A stretch of DNA of 64,000 nucleotides from contig JAEIOD010000005.1 of assembly GCA_016342415.1 (NCBI GenBank), forward strand, positions 124,001 to 188,000, in the 5' to 3' direction. The notes beneath the pieces are model-generated. The model searched no databases. It had not been told where the DNA came from and saw only the letters and a list, made by a program, of their open reading frames with translations. Every line of letters starts with the position of its first letter. The stretch's first letter is position 1. The translations under genes were made by a program, and so were the position numbers. This document shows positions 25,287 through 33,777 of this stretch, one piece after another. Source of the stretch: Clostridiales bacterium (GTDB lineage: Bacteria > Bacillota > Clostridia > Peptostreptococcales > Acidaminobacteraceae).

Positions 25287-25538
25287 ATGGAAGAAAATAT
25301 TATTATGTTAGTAGATGAGAATGGTGAAGAGACTGCGTTTGAAATTATTGCAGATTTTGATTTGAATGATCAGGAATATGCTGTTTTAGCACCAGTTGAT
25401 GCAGACGATGATTCAGCACTTATATTTAAAGTGATTGATCAAGGTGAAGATGAACCAATCTTAGAATATTTAACTGATGATGATGAGTTTGAGTTTGTTG
25501 CAAAAGCATATGAAGAATTAATGGAAGAAGAAGAGTAA
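25287..25538 (+). CDS. DUF1292 (YrzB-like) small acidic protein
   Basis: 83 residues, very acidic, beta-rich, of the UPF0473/DUF1292 family of unknown function. Family features are LVDENGEETAFEIIADFD, EYAVLAPVD and the acidic end EFVAKAYEELMEEEE. It follows ruvX by 7 bases, as in the Bacillus alaS-ireB-ruvX-yrzB order, so it is a conserved operon member rather than a chance frame. No function can be assigned. Confidence 0.88.
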   Translation: MEENIIMLVDENGEETAFEIIADFDLNDQEYAVLAPVDADDDSALIFKVIDQGEDEPILEYLTDDDEFEFVAKAYEELMEEEE

Positions 25539-25555
25539 AAACTAAGGGGTAGGAT

Positions 25556-25999
25556 ATGGAATATAAAAGCAATGTAAATGAAAAACTTAAAAAGAAAGGT
25601 TATAAGTTTACACCACAGAGAAAAGCAATATTAGAAGTTGTATCAGAACATATGGGTGAACATTTAAGTTCAGAAGAAATATATGATTTTGTAAAAATAA
25701 AAAGTCCAGAGATTGGCTTAGCAACTGTTTATAGAACAGTGCAACTTCTTGTTGAGTTAGATGTCCTATCAAAATTGAATTTAGATGATGGCTATGTCCG
25801 TTATGAACTGAATGACCACGATGGTGATCAACACAACCATCACCATTTAATTTGTAGTGAATGTGGTGAAATTATCGAAGTAAGAGAAGATTTATTAGAA
25901 AGTATTGAAAGTGAAATAGAACGTAAGTACGAGTTTCAAATTAGAGATCATAAGTTGAAATTCTTCGGCTTATGCAAGTCTTGCCAACAAAACCTATAA
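25556..25999 (+). CDS. fur: Fur-family metal-dependent transcriptional repressor
   Basis: 147-residue winged-helix repressor. The DNA-binding half has KGYKFTPQRKAILEVV and GLATVYRTVQLLVEL. The metal-binding half has the histidine-rich NHHHLICSECGEIIEV and a second CxxC, LCKSC, giving a structural zinc site. The RYELND...HHHLIC layout is closer to Fur than to PerR, but Fur, PerR and Zur cannot be separated with certainty from sequence alone. It starts 17 bases after the DUF1292 gene and ends in a terminator that closes the alaS operon. Confidence 0.88.
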   Translation: MEYKSNVNEKLKKKGYKFTPQRKAILEVVSEHMGEHLSSEEIYDFVKIKSPEIGLATVYRTVQLLVELDVLSKLNLDDGYVRYELNDHDGDQHNHHHLICSECGEIIEVREDLLESIESEIERKYEFQIRDHKLKFFGLCKSCQQNL

Positions 26000-26016
26000 T
26001 ACTTATAGGTTTGTTT
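25990..26016 (+). terminator. Terminator after fur
   Basis: AAACCTATAA (25990-25999) pairs perfectly with TTATAGGTTT (26003-26012), with a TAC loop and a following GTTTT. It overlaps the fur stop codon. Confidence 0.75.
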
Positions 26017-26037
26017 TACGTAAAAAGGTAGGTAAAA

Positions 26038-27699
26038 ATGAATAATAAGTTAAAAATTATCCCATTAGGTGGATTAAATGAAATTGGTAAGAATATGACT
26101 GTATTTGAGTATGATGACGAAATCATCATAGTTGATTGTGGTTTGTCGTTTCCCGATGATGAAATGTTAGGAATTGATGTTGTAATTCCTGATTTCACAT
26201 ACCTAAAGAAAAATGCGCATAAAATTAAGGGTATCTTTATTACACATGGTCATGAAGATCATATTGGTGCGATTCCTTATTTCCTTAAACAATTTGAAGC
26301 GCCAATTTATGGTTACAAATTGACATTAGGTCTAATTGAACTTAAATTAATGGAACATCGATTAATGGACAGAACCAAATTGAGTGTTGTAAAGCCAAGA
26401 GATGTAATTCATTTAAAAAACTTCAGCGTGGAGTTTATTAGAGTATCTCATTCTATTCCTGACGCATCAGCACTTCATATTTCGACACCGTTTGGTAGTG
26501 TTGTGCATACTGGCGACTTCAAAATTGATTACAATCCAATTGATGGCGAAATGATAGATTTACCACGTTTTGCAGAACTCGGTCAAGAAGGCGTTATGCT
26601 TTTAATGGCGGATAGTACAAACTGTGAAAGAAAAGGTTTTACGATGTCAGAATCGACAGTCGGTGCGACTTTTGATGACATTTTCCATAACAATGCGGAC
26701 AAACGTATTTTTGTAGCATCTTTTGCATCGAATGTGCATAGAGTACAACAAATCGTTAATTCTACTTATGCACATAACAGAAAAATTGCTTTTTCTGGTA
26801 GAAGTATGGTAAACGTATCTAAAGTTGCGATGGAACTGGGTTATTTAAATATCCCTGAAGGCATGATTGTGGAATTGAATGATATTGATAAGTATCCAGA
26901 AAATGAAATAGTGATTGTTACAACTGGATCTCAGGGGGAGCCGATGGCGGCATTGTCGCGTATGGCTAAGTCTGAACATAGACAGCTTCAGTTGAGACCT
27001 GGTGACTTGGTTGTTATTTCCGCAACACCAATTCCGGGTAATGAGAAATCTGTAAAAAAAGTAATTGACAGCATCTTAAAACTAGGAGCTGACGTTATAT
27101 ACGAAGCACTTGCTGATGTACATGTATCAGGACATGCGAAAGAGGAAGAATTGAAGTTGATTCATACTTTGGTTAAACCAAAGTATTTTGCGCCAGTTCA
27201 TGGCGAGTACACACACTTAGCACATCATGCTCATTTAGCGCAAACTCTTGGAAAATCAAGTTCTGATGTTTTCATCATGGAAAATGGTAAAGGACTTGAG
27301 ATCAGTGAAGAGGGGATTAGGCCAGCTAAAAAAGTACCATCTGGTAGAACTTTAATTGATGGACTTGGTGTTGGAGATGTCGGTAATATAGTCTTAAGAG
27401 ATAGAAGAATCTTATCGCAAGACGGTTTGATGATAGTTGTTGTTGCAATTGAGAAATCATCTGGTAAAATAGTATCGGGTCCTGATATAATATCAAGAGG
27501 ATTTGTATATGTTAGAGAAGCCGAAACTTTATTTACAGATGCTAGAGCGGTACTTTGCCACGCGTTATATGAACTTGAAAAAGCCAATGTAACTGAATGG
27601 TCGACGATTAAAAATACTATAAGAGATACACTTAGAACTTACTTGTATCAAGAAACAAGAAGGAATCCGATGATCTTACCGATCATTATGGAAATTTAG
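26038..27699 (+). CDS. rnjA: Ribonuclease J
   Basis: Metallo-beta-lactamase/beta-CASP RNase with 5'-3' exonuclease and endonuclease activity, central to mRNA decay and rRNA maturation in Firmicutes. 553 residues. Zinc ligands are in THGHEDHIGAIPYF and HTGDFKID. The beta-CASP region has DSTNCERKGFTMSE, IVTTGSQGEPMAAL and HVSGHAKEEEL. The C-terminal domain follows (RGFVYVREAE). AAGGTAGG precedes ATG 26038. A YlbF-family gene, whose relatives modulate RNA processing, follows 8 bases later. J1 and J2 paralogues cannot be told apart here. Confidence 0.96.
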   Translation: MNNKLKIIPLGGLNEIGKNMTVFEYDDEIIIVDCGLSFPDDEMLGIDVVIPDFTYLKKNAHKIKGIFITHGHEDHIGAIPYFLKQFEAPIYGYKLTLGLIELKLMEHRLMDRTKLSVVKPRDVIHLKNFSVEFIRVSHSIPDASALHISTPFGSVVHTGDFKIDYNPIDGEMIDLPRFAELGQEGVMLLMADSTNCERKGFTMSESTVGATFDDIFHNNADKRIFVASFASNVHRVQQIVNSTYAHNRKIAFSGRSMVNVSKVAMELGYLNIPEGMIVELNDIDKYPENEIVIVTTGSQGEPMAALSRMAKSEHRQLQLRPGDLVVISATPIPGNEKSVKKVIDSILKLGADVIYEALADVHVSGHAKEEELKLIHTLVKPKYFAPVHGEYTHLAHHAHLAQTLGKSSSDVFIMENGKGLEISEEGIRPAKKVPSGRTLIDGLGVGDVGNIVLRDRRILSQDGLMIVVVAIEKSSGKIVSGPDIISRGFVYVREAETLFTDARAVLCHALYELEKANVTEWSTIKNTIRDTLRTYLYQETRRNPMILPIIMEI

Positions 27700-27707
27700 G
27701 AGGCAAT

Positions 27708-28034
27708 ATGAACGTATTAGATAAAGCAAAAGATTTAGCAGAATCAATTAAACTGTCAAATGAGTTTAAAACTTATAAGGAATTAAAAGCCAACTTATAC
27801 AAAGACGAGGCCATAGCAGGTTCTTTATCGTTGTTTGAGGCGAAACAGGCTAACTTGCAACGTATGCAAATGTTAGGTGAAACTTTAAATGAAGACGAAC
27901 TTAAAGATGCACAAGAGTTATTCCAGGAATTAAATGAAAATGCTTCTGTCAAAGCTTATTTTGAAGCTGAGTTTGCTTTGAATCAAATGATGGCTGAAGT
28001 TTCTAAGATTCTTGGCGATGCAATGAATTTCTAG
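27708..28034 (+). CDS. YlbF/YmcA family protein
   Basis: 108-residue, mostly helical protein of the YlbF/YmcA (RicA/RicF) family. The pattern is typical: ILD-type start (NVLDKAKDLAESIKLSNEF), YKELKANLYKD, then a heptad-like helix ending NQMMAEVSKILGDAM. In Bacillus, YlbF, YmcA and YaaT form an Fe-S complex that steers RNase Y and Spo0A activation. Its place right after RNase J fits an RNA-processing role. AGGAGG precedes ATG 27708. Confidence 0.85.
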   Translation: MNVLDKAKDLAESIKLSNEFKTYKELKANLYKDEAIAGSLSLFEAKQANLQRMQMLGETLNEDELKDAQELFQELNENASVKAYFEAEFALNQMMAEVSKILGDAMNF

Positions 28035-28042
28035 GTGATGAT

Positions 28043-29032
28043 ATGAAAAAATACATCATATTATGTCTGATTCTTATGTTCGCTCTAACAGGGTGTAACT
28101 TGGATGAAATGAGAACACCTGTCAATCCAGATAACACAGATGTCATAGCCATCACAGTACCTCGTGGGGCTACCACCTCTTCTATTGGAACAATTCTTAT
28201 GAATGAGGAATTGATTCAAAGTGAGACTGTTTTTAAATTGGCATCTAAGGAATTAGAGGCTGATGGAAAGATGCAGGCTGGTGATTATGAACTGTCACAG
28301 TCTATGTCAACAGATGAAATTATTGAAAAATTGGTTTCGGGTGATGTTGTTTTAAATACTTTTAAGTTTACTATTCCTGAAGGTTTTGAGATGAAAGACA
28401 TAACTGCTAGATTAGTTGAAGCTGGTTATGTCAATCAGGAGAAATTTGAAGCGGAACTTAGTTCTATGACTTTTGATTATAAATTTTTGGAAGGCCAGGT
28501 GAGTTTGGAAGGATTCTTATTCCCTGATACCTACGAAATGAAAGTCAACTCAACTGAAAGAGAAATTATCAATAGAATGCTTCAGAGATTTGATGAAATA
28601 TTCTTAGAAGAATATTATTTAAGACTTGAAGAACTTGATATGTCAATGAACGAGGCAATAACTTTAGCATCAATTATTGAAAGAGAAGCTAGAGCCAAAG
28701 AAGAGTTCCCAATTGTTTCTGGTGTTTTCCATAATAGAATCAAAGACAACATGTTGCTTCAAAGTTGTGCGACAGTTCAATATGTATTAGGTGAAAGAAA
28801 AGAAAGACTGACTTATGATGACATAGCAATTGATTCGCCTTTTAACACATATGTGAATGCTGGATTACCGCCAGCACCAATTGCTTCGCCAGGGAAATTG
28901 GCAATTGAATCGGCACTGTTCCCAGAAGAGTCTGATTATTACTATTTTGTTGTCAAAAAAGATGGTGGTGGTACACATGTGTTTAGTCGTACACTTCAAG
29001 AACATAATAAAGCGAAAGAAGAAAATAGATAA
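28043..29032 (+). CDS. mltG: Endolytic transglycosylase MltG, probable lipoprotein form
   Basis: Membrane-bound lytic transglycosylase that cuts nascent peptidoglycan strands and sets glycan length. 329 residues. The YceG domain shows ITVPRGATTSSIG (LysM-like part), LEGFLFPDTYEM, and the catalytic region LASIIEREARAKEE with the active glutamate in IIERE, then VSGVFHNRI and YNTY-like FNTYVNAGLPPAPIASPG. The N-terminus KKYIILCLILMFALTGC fits a lipoprotein signal (LTGC lipobox), whereas most MltG proteins have a plain membrane anchor. The order mltG-trmR-trhP-udk is the same as in Bacillus (yrrL-M-N/O-udk). Confidence 0.93.
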   Translation: MKKYIILCLILMFALTGCNLDEMRTPVNPDNTDVIAITVPRGATTSSIGTILMNEELIQSETVFKLASKELEADGKMQAGDYELSQSMSTDEIIEKLVSGDVVLNTFKFTIPEGFEMKDITARLVEAGYVNQEKFEAELSSMTFDYKFLEGQVSLEGFLFPDTYEMKVNSTEREIINRMLQRFDEIFLEEYYLRLEELDMSMNEAITLASIIEREARAKEEFPIVSGVFHNRIKDNMLLQSCATVQYVLGERKERLTYDDIAIDSPFNTYVNAGLPPAPIASPGKLAIESALFPEESDYYYFVVKKDGGGTHVFSRTLQEHNKAKEENR

Positions 29033-29682
29033 TGAGTAATATAGTTAATGAACATGTAGAAAAGTATATTCGTGGACTTGTTAAAGAAAACGATGAGTAC
29101 TTTTTAAAGCTTGAAACTTATGCAGAAGCTGAGCATGTCCCTATTATACATAAAGAAGTTAAGAGTTTATTAGCATTTGTTGTTCAATCAACAAATGCTA
29201 ACTCTGTTCTTGAGATAGGGACTGCCATAGGATACTCCGCTTCTGTTTTTGCACGTGCAATGGGGGGTAAAGGGAAAGTTACTTCCATCGAAAGACGTGA
29301 TGATTATCATTTCATTGCAAAAAGAAATGTAGAAAAACTAAACTATGAAACAGAATTTGATTTTCGTTTAGGAGATGCACTTGATGTTCTAGACGAAATA
29401 GATGATACATATGATATCATTTTTGTAGATGCATCTAAAGGACATTATCAAGAGTTTTTGGATAAGTGCCTGGATAAATTAAATGATGGGGGTGTAATTA
29501 TTTCAGATAATGTATTGTATCAAGGGATGATTGCATCTGACCATTTTGTTCTTAGAAGAAAAAAGACTATCGTAAAACGTATGAGAAATTATTTGGACTA
29601 TATAACAGATCATCCAGATTTTACAACGACACTATTGCCGATGAGTGATGGTATTGCGTTAAGTTATAAAAGGAGGCTCTAA
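29032..29682 (+). CDS. trmR: tRNA 5-hydroxyuridine methyltransferase TrmR-type O-methyltransferase
   Basis: SAM-dependent O-methyltransferase of 216 residues. The SAM motif is VLEIGTAIGYSASVFARAM, with catechol-OMT-like downstream motifs (GDALDVL, YDIIFVDASKGHY, GGVIISDNVLYQG). In Bacillus, YrrM/TrmR methylates ho5U34 of tRNA to mo5U. The assignment rests on the family plus position directly before a U32-type TrhP gene that makes the ho5U substrate. Overlapping starts and stops with both neighbours show tight coupling. Confidence 0.85.
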   Translation: MSNIVNEHVEKYIRGLVKENDEYFLKLETYAEAEHVPIIHKEVKSLLAFVVQSTNANSVLEIGTAIGYSASVFARAMGGKGKVTSIERRDDYHFIAKRNVEKLNYETEFDFRLGDALDVLDEIDDTYDIIFVDASKGHYQEFLDKCLDKLNDGGVIISDNVLYQGMIASDHFVLRRKKTIVKRMRNYLDYITDHPDFTTTLLPMSDGIALSYKRRL

Positions 29683-30920
29683 TGAATAAAGTAGAATTGT
29701 TAGCACCTGCTGGAGATTTACAGAAACTTAAATTCGCTATTCTTTATGGCGCAGACGCTTGTTATATCGGTGGACAAATCTTTGGTATGAGAGAAAAGGC
29801 AAAAAACTTTTCCTTAGAAGATATGAAAGTGGGTGTGGAGTTTGCTCACGAACGTGGCAAAAAAGTTTATATTACTTTAAATATTATACCTCACAATGAC
29901 GATTTAATTCACTTGGAAGCATATTTAAAAGATATAAAGGAAATTGGTTTTGATGCAGTGATTGTATCCGATCCAGGTACATTGATGTATATCAAAGAAT
30001 ATGCACCAGAAATCGAAGTGCATTTGAGTACGCAGGCCAATAACACCAATTTCATGAGTGCGAAGTTTTGGCATAATCAAGGTATTTCTAGAGTTATTTT
30101 GGCCAGAGAGCTTTCTTTTGCCGAAATAAAAGATATTACTGAGAAAACACCTGACACCTTAGAATTAGAAGCATTTGTACATGGAGCCATGTGTATATCG
30201 TACTCTGGAAGATGCTTGTTATCTAACTATATGACTGACAGAGATGCCAATCGTGGTTCTTGTGCCCATGCTTGCAGATGGAAATATAAGTTGGTGGAAG
30301 AAAAAAGACCAGATGAACAGTACCCTGTTGTTGAAACAGAAGACGGGACATTCTTCTTTAATTCAAAAGATTTATGTATGATTGAGTTTATACCAGAGTT
30401 AATAGAATCAGGCCTTTCAAGTCTAAAAATTGAAGGTCGTATGAAGAGTGTTTATTATGTAGCCAATATTGTTAGAGTTTATAGAGAAGCTATTGATTTA
30501 TACTATAAGGATCCAGATAAGTTCAAATACAATCCAGATTGGTTAACTGAAATTCAGAAGGCGAGTCATAGGAAATTTACGACCGGTTTCTATCATCAAA
30601 AACCGACAAGTGACGATCAATTATACACGACAAGTTCTTATGATAGATATTACAATTTCACAGGAATTGTGTTAGACTATGATGAGGTAAGTGGCTATGC
30701 GACTATCGAACAAAGAAATAAACTTTCTGTAGGTGACGAGATTGAAATTATGCAACCTGGGTACCAAGGATTTATACAGTCTGTTTCAGAATTAATCGAT
30801 CATAATAACAAATCGGTAGAAACTGTGCCTCATGCACAACAAGTCTTTAAAATGAAAATGGAACAGCCTGTAAAGGCATATGATATTATAAGAATGAGAA
30901 AGGACGAAATAGATGAATAA
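29682..30920 (+). CDS. trhP: U32-family tRNA hydroxylation protein TrhP
   Basis: 412-residue member of peptidase family U32. Despite the name, members such as YegQ/TrhP and Bacillus YrrN/YrrO make 5-hydroxyuridine at tRNA position 34, using prephenate. The start [20 protein letters not shown] is typical, as are [36 protein letters not shown] and the cysteine positions in it. Bacillus has two genes (trhP1, trhP2); this window has one, nearer in length to trhP2. It overlaps trmR and udk. Confidence 0.88.
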   Translation: MNKVELLAPAGDLQKLKFAILYGADACYIGGQIFGMREKAKNFSLEDMKVGVEFAHERGKKVYITLNIIPHNDDLIHLEAYLKDIKEIGFDAVIVSDPGTLMYIKEYAPEIEVHLSTQANNTNFMSAKFWHNQGISRVILARELSFAEIKDITEKTPDTLELEAFVHGAMCISYSGRCLLSNYMTDRDANRGSCAHACRWKYKLVEEKRPDEQYPVVETEDGTFFFNSKDLCMIEFIPELIESGLSSLKIEGRMKSVYYVANIVRVYREAIDLYYKDPDKFKYNPDWLTEIQKASHRKFTTGFYHQKPTSDDQLYTTSSYDRYYNFTGIVLDYDEVSGYATIEQRNKLSVGDEIEIMQPGYQGFIQSVSELIDHNNKSVETVPHAQQVFKMKMEQPVKAYDIIRMRKDEIDE

Positions 30921-31530
30921 ACCTGTAATAATTGGTATTTGTGGTGGTACGGGGTCAGGAAAAACAACAGTAGCGAGAGAGATTTTGAGTGCTTTGCCTC
31001 AAAAAAACGTCTCAATCATTCATCAAGACGCGTATTACAAATTACAAACTAACAAAACGTTTGAGCAGAGAACAGAAACCAATTATGACCATCCTTTTGC
31101 ATTTGATACGGATTTATTATTAGAACATTTAACTGAATTAACTGCAGGTAGAGATATTGACATGCCTATCTATGATTTTGCTAATCATAATAGAAGCGAC
31201 AAAACAACAAAAATACATGCTCGTGAAATCATCATATTAGAAGGTATTCTCATTTTAGAAGATAAAAGACTAAGAAATTTAATGGATATAAAAATCTTTG
31301 TTGATACGGATACCGATGTAAGAATCATCAGAAGAATCACCCGAGATATGAATGAGAGAGGTAGAAGTTTAGAATCTGTAATAGAACAGTATCTAGCAAC
31401 TGTTAAACCTGCTCATGAACAGTTTATCGAACCATCAAAGAAATATGCTGATATTATTATACCAGAGGGTGGCTTTAACACAGTTGCAATTGATATAATG
31501 GTTGGTAAAATTAAAACAATTTTAGATTAA
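30913..31530 (+). CDS. udk: Uridine kinase
   Basis: Pyrimidine salvage enzyme phosphorylating uridine and cytidine. 205 residues. The P-loop [14 protein letters not shown] is at about 10-23, HQDAYYK follows, then [12 protein letters not shown] (nucleoside site), the IILEGILIL segment, and the lid region [13 protein letters not shown]. It overlaps trhP by 8 bases and closes the mltG-trmR-trhP-udk block. Its terminator lies in the 3' end of the convergent gene, and the two coding sequences overlap by 4 bases. Confidence 0.97.
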   Translation: MNKPVIIGICGGTGSGKTTVAREILSALPQKNVSIIHQDAYYKLQTNKTFEQRTETNYDHPFAFDTDLLLEHLTELTAGRDIDMPIYDFANHNRSDKTTKIHAREIIILEGILILEDKRLRNLMDIKIFVDTDTDVRIIRRITRDMNERGRSLESVIEQYLATVKPAHEQFIEPSKKYADIIIPEGGFNTVAIDIMVGKIKTILD

Positions 31531-32717
31531 TCAAGTGATTGGAGTGCATTGTAAATAACTTTTACATTAGCACTCCAATTTTTATCTTCAGAATATTTTT
31601 CATTTAAAAATTCAACTAAGTCAACGTTATCAGGACGGTTATTTATTGCAGTCGTTATGGTATTCAAGCAAATAATCGTTGATTCCTCAAAGTGGGTATT
31701 GTAATCCCTCCAAGAGCCGAAAACATTATAGGGATTGTTGATGATTTCTTCTGCATACTTGTGATCTCTAGGTACAAAGCCTTGTTCTTGTCCAATGATA
31801 GCTATTAAAAGTAATGGGTTGACATAATATTTTTCTGACAACCTGTTAATTGTAGATAGATAATTTTCTTCAATTAACATGGAGTTCTTTTCCTCTAGAT
31901 AAACATACATCGTCTTCAAATTATAAGCTTTGTATTTATATTCGTCTGGTATGATTCGAATATTAACCTTAAAAACCTCTTCCAATAGACCGTCTAAACT
32001 GTTGATTAATGTATCATCGTATAATTCGGACTCGATGAAATCCATATCGTTTTTAGGCGTTTCATAGAGATTTGAAGACATGAAACTATACAAGAATATC
32101 ATAAGTATAATGGTTACTGGAATCCATACAATTTGTCTTTTTAATCTATATTTATATACCATATCCTCGATAGGGGCCTGTGGAGGTTTGTTGACCTCGC
32201 TTATAGGACTTCTTTTATATGTTGGTTCAAATGTAGACGCTGCAGTACGAATTGTTTTACCTGATTGGATAATTTTATATTGCTTGATGTATTGAGTCAA
32301 TGAGGCTTCTTCATACGATATTTCAGTATTGTCGTCTAACCATTGAATTAAACGTGCCTTGGTATCCATTTCGTGATCATCAAAATGGGTCAATGTAGTA
32401 AAGACATGTCCATAATTGATATGGTCACTGGCGGGATTTGGCAACACTAAAAAAGAGTTCAAAATTATAAGCTTTCTGATACTCTCCTTGTCTTCTGAAC
32501 TAACGCCTTTTAAAGAGGCGTCCAGTTGAGCATTTATTTTTTTTGCTAGAAGTGCAGCTTTATCTTTTGAAGGATAGTCATAGAAAAGCATGTTGATTTC
32601 ATACTTCATTTTTTTTACTATTAAATCATTTATAACTATTTCCTTGTTAAGTTTACGTAAAAGTTCATTCATTGCTGTATAATAGTCCTCATTTCCTGCT
32701 AAAAGTGAGATATACAT
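31527..32717 (-). CDS. Single-pass membrane protein with putative lysozyme-like domain
   Basis: 396 residues, not a named family. The N-terminal ~190 residues look cytoplasmic and are unrecognised. One clear membrane segment lies near 195-212 ([15 protein letters not shown]). The last ~120 residues resemble lytic transglycosylase/glucosaminidase domains: [18 protein letters not shown] with a candidate catalytic glutamate, [11 protein letters not shown], then [14 protein letters not shown] peptidoglycan role outside the membrane is plausible but unproven. No Shine-Dalgarno is obvious at the chosen ATG (32717); a later in-frame ATG (the M of AMNELL) would shorten it by 15 residues. It converges on udk. 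Confidence 0.6.
   Translation of the reverse strand: MYISLLAGNEDYYTAMNELLRKLNKEIVINDLIVKKMKYEINMLFYDYPSKDKAALLAKKINAQLDASLKGVSSEDKESIRKLIILNSFLVLPNPASDHINYGHVFTTLTHFDDHEMDTKARLIQWLDDNTEISYEEASLTQYIKQYKIIQSGKTIRTAASTFEPTYKRSPISEVNKPPQAPIEDMVYKYRLKRQIVWIPVTIILMIFLYSFMSSNLYETPKNDMDFIESELYDDTLINSLDGLLEEVFKVNIRIIPDEYKYKAYNLKTMYVYLEEKNSMLIEENYLSTINRLSEKYYVNPLLLIAIIGQEQGFVPRDHKYAEEIINNPYNVFGSWRDYNTHFEESTIICLNTITTAINNRPDNVDLVEFLNEKYSEDKNWSANVKVIYNALQSLD
31538..31583 (+). terminator. udk terminator inside the convergent gene
   Basis: ATTGGAGTGC (31538-31547) pairs perfectly with GCACTCCAAT (31570-31579), with inner pairing TGTAAA / TTTACA, and T residues follow to 31583. It lies in the final codons of the minus-strand gene. 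Confidence 0.8.
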
Positions 32718-32855
32718 ATACTGTAATATAGTATTTACTAGTCCGGTATAGTATAATTTAATGTATAAGACTATTTTATATCAAAACCCTATTTAAATCA
32801 AAATTAATTGATGGTTTCAATGGATGGTTTTATATAAGAAAATCTTAAAAAAGTA

Positions 32856-32884
32856 TTAACATACATCAGTATATGTTATATAAT
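32856..32884 (+). promoter_or_regulatory. Promoter of aroE and the pilus cluster
   Basis: TTAACA (32856-32861) and TATAAT (32879-32884), 17 bases apart, 28 bases before the aroE start. The tight spacing of the following genes suggests a long transcript from here into the pil genes. Confidence 0.75.
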
Positions 32885-32912
32885 TATATATGGTTGTTTA
32901 CGAGGTTGAAAT

Positions 32913-33764
32913 ATGATAAATGGAAAAACTAGATTGCTGTGTTTACTGGGGTCGCCAGTAGAACATTCATTTTCTCCTACGATGCATAATGCATCCTTTC
33001 AAAAATTGGACATCAATGCAAGGTACTTGGCCTTCGATGTTCATCCAAATACATTAAAGCAAGCTGTAGAAGGATTGAGAGCCCTTCAGTTTATAGGTGC
33101 GAATGTTACAATTCCACACAAAGTAAACGTGATGCAGTATGTTGACGTACTAGATCCAAAGGCTGCTATGATTGGAGCCTGTAATACTCTTGTTCATAAA
33201 AATGATAAGATATATGGATACAACACAGATGTCAGCGGTTTTATTGAATCTTTTAAGCAAATTAACTTTGAATTCAAAAATAAAAAAATAGCGATTTTAG
33301 GTACTGGTGGTGCTGCGAAAGCTGTGTTGGTAGGTTTTTTATGTGAAGGTGTTGAGACGATTCACTTATTTTCACGTACACTTGAAAAATCACAAGAACT
33401 TGCTGATAGTATTGAAGATTATGACAATATTTATCCGATGACTTATGATGCTTTGAATACGGCTTGTAACTATGATGTTGTGGTGAATACAACACCGTTA
33501 GGGATGCATCCGAATGAGGGGAAAACAGTTGTTAATCCTACTAATATTGGGTATAAAGATACAGTATTCTATGATTTGATTTATAATCCAGAGGAAACTG
33601 AATTTTTAAGACTTGCCAGACTATCCAACAGACGGACTATGAATGGTTTGGACATGTTGATATACCAAGGTCTTGATGCATTACAACTCTGGTTTGATTT
33701 TGACAAGGAAAAATGGACAAGAGAAGACGTGTTAAAAGTGCTTAAGGACAGCAATATAATATGA
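32913..33764 (+). CDS. aroE: Shikimate dehydrogenase
   Basis: NADP-dependent reduction of 3-dehydroshikimate to shikimate, in aromatic amino acid synthesis. 283 residues. Substrate site GSPVEHSFSPTMHNASF and GANVTIPHK (catalytic lysine), cofactor site ILGTGGAAKAVLVG, then NTTPLGMHP and GLDMLIYQGLDAL at the C-terminus. GAGGTTG lies before ATG 32913. It is 13 bases before pilB; aroK and aroQ lie beyond the pil cluster, so the shikimate genes bracket the pilus genes. Confidence 0.95.
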   Translation: MINGKTRLLCLLGSPVEHSFSPTMHNASFQKLDINARYLAFDVHPNTLKQAVEGLRALQFIGANVTIPHKVNVMQYVDVLDPKAAMIGACNTLVHKNDKIYGYNTDVSGFIESFKQINFEFKNKKIAILGTGGAAKAVLVGFLCEGVETIHLFSRTLEKSQELADSIEDYDNIYPMTYDALNTACNYDVVVNTTPLGMHPNEGKTVVNPTNIGYKDTVFYDLIYNPEETEFLRLARLSNRRTMNGLDMLIYQGLDALQLWFDFDKEKWTREDVLKVLKDSNII

Positions 33765-33777
33765 TGAGAGGGAATCT

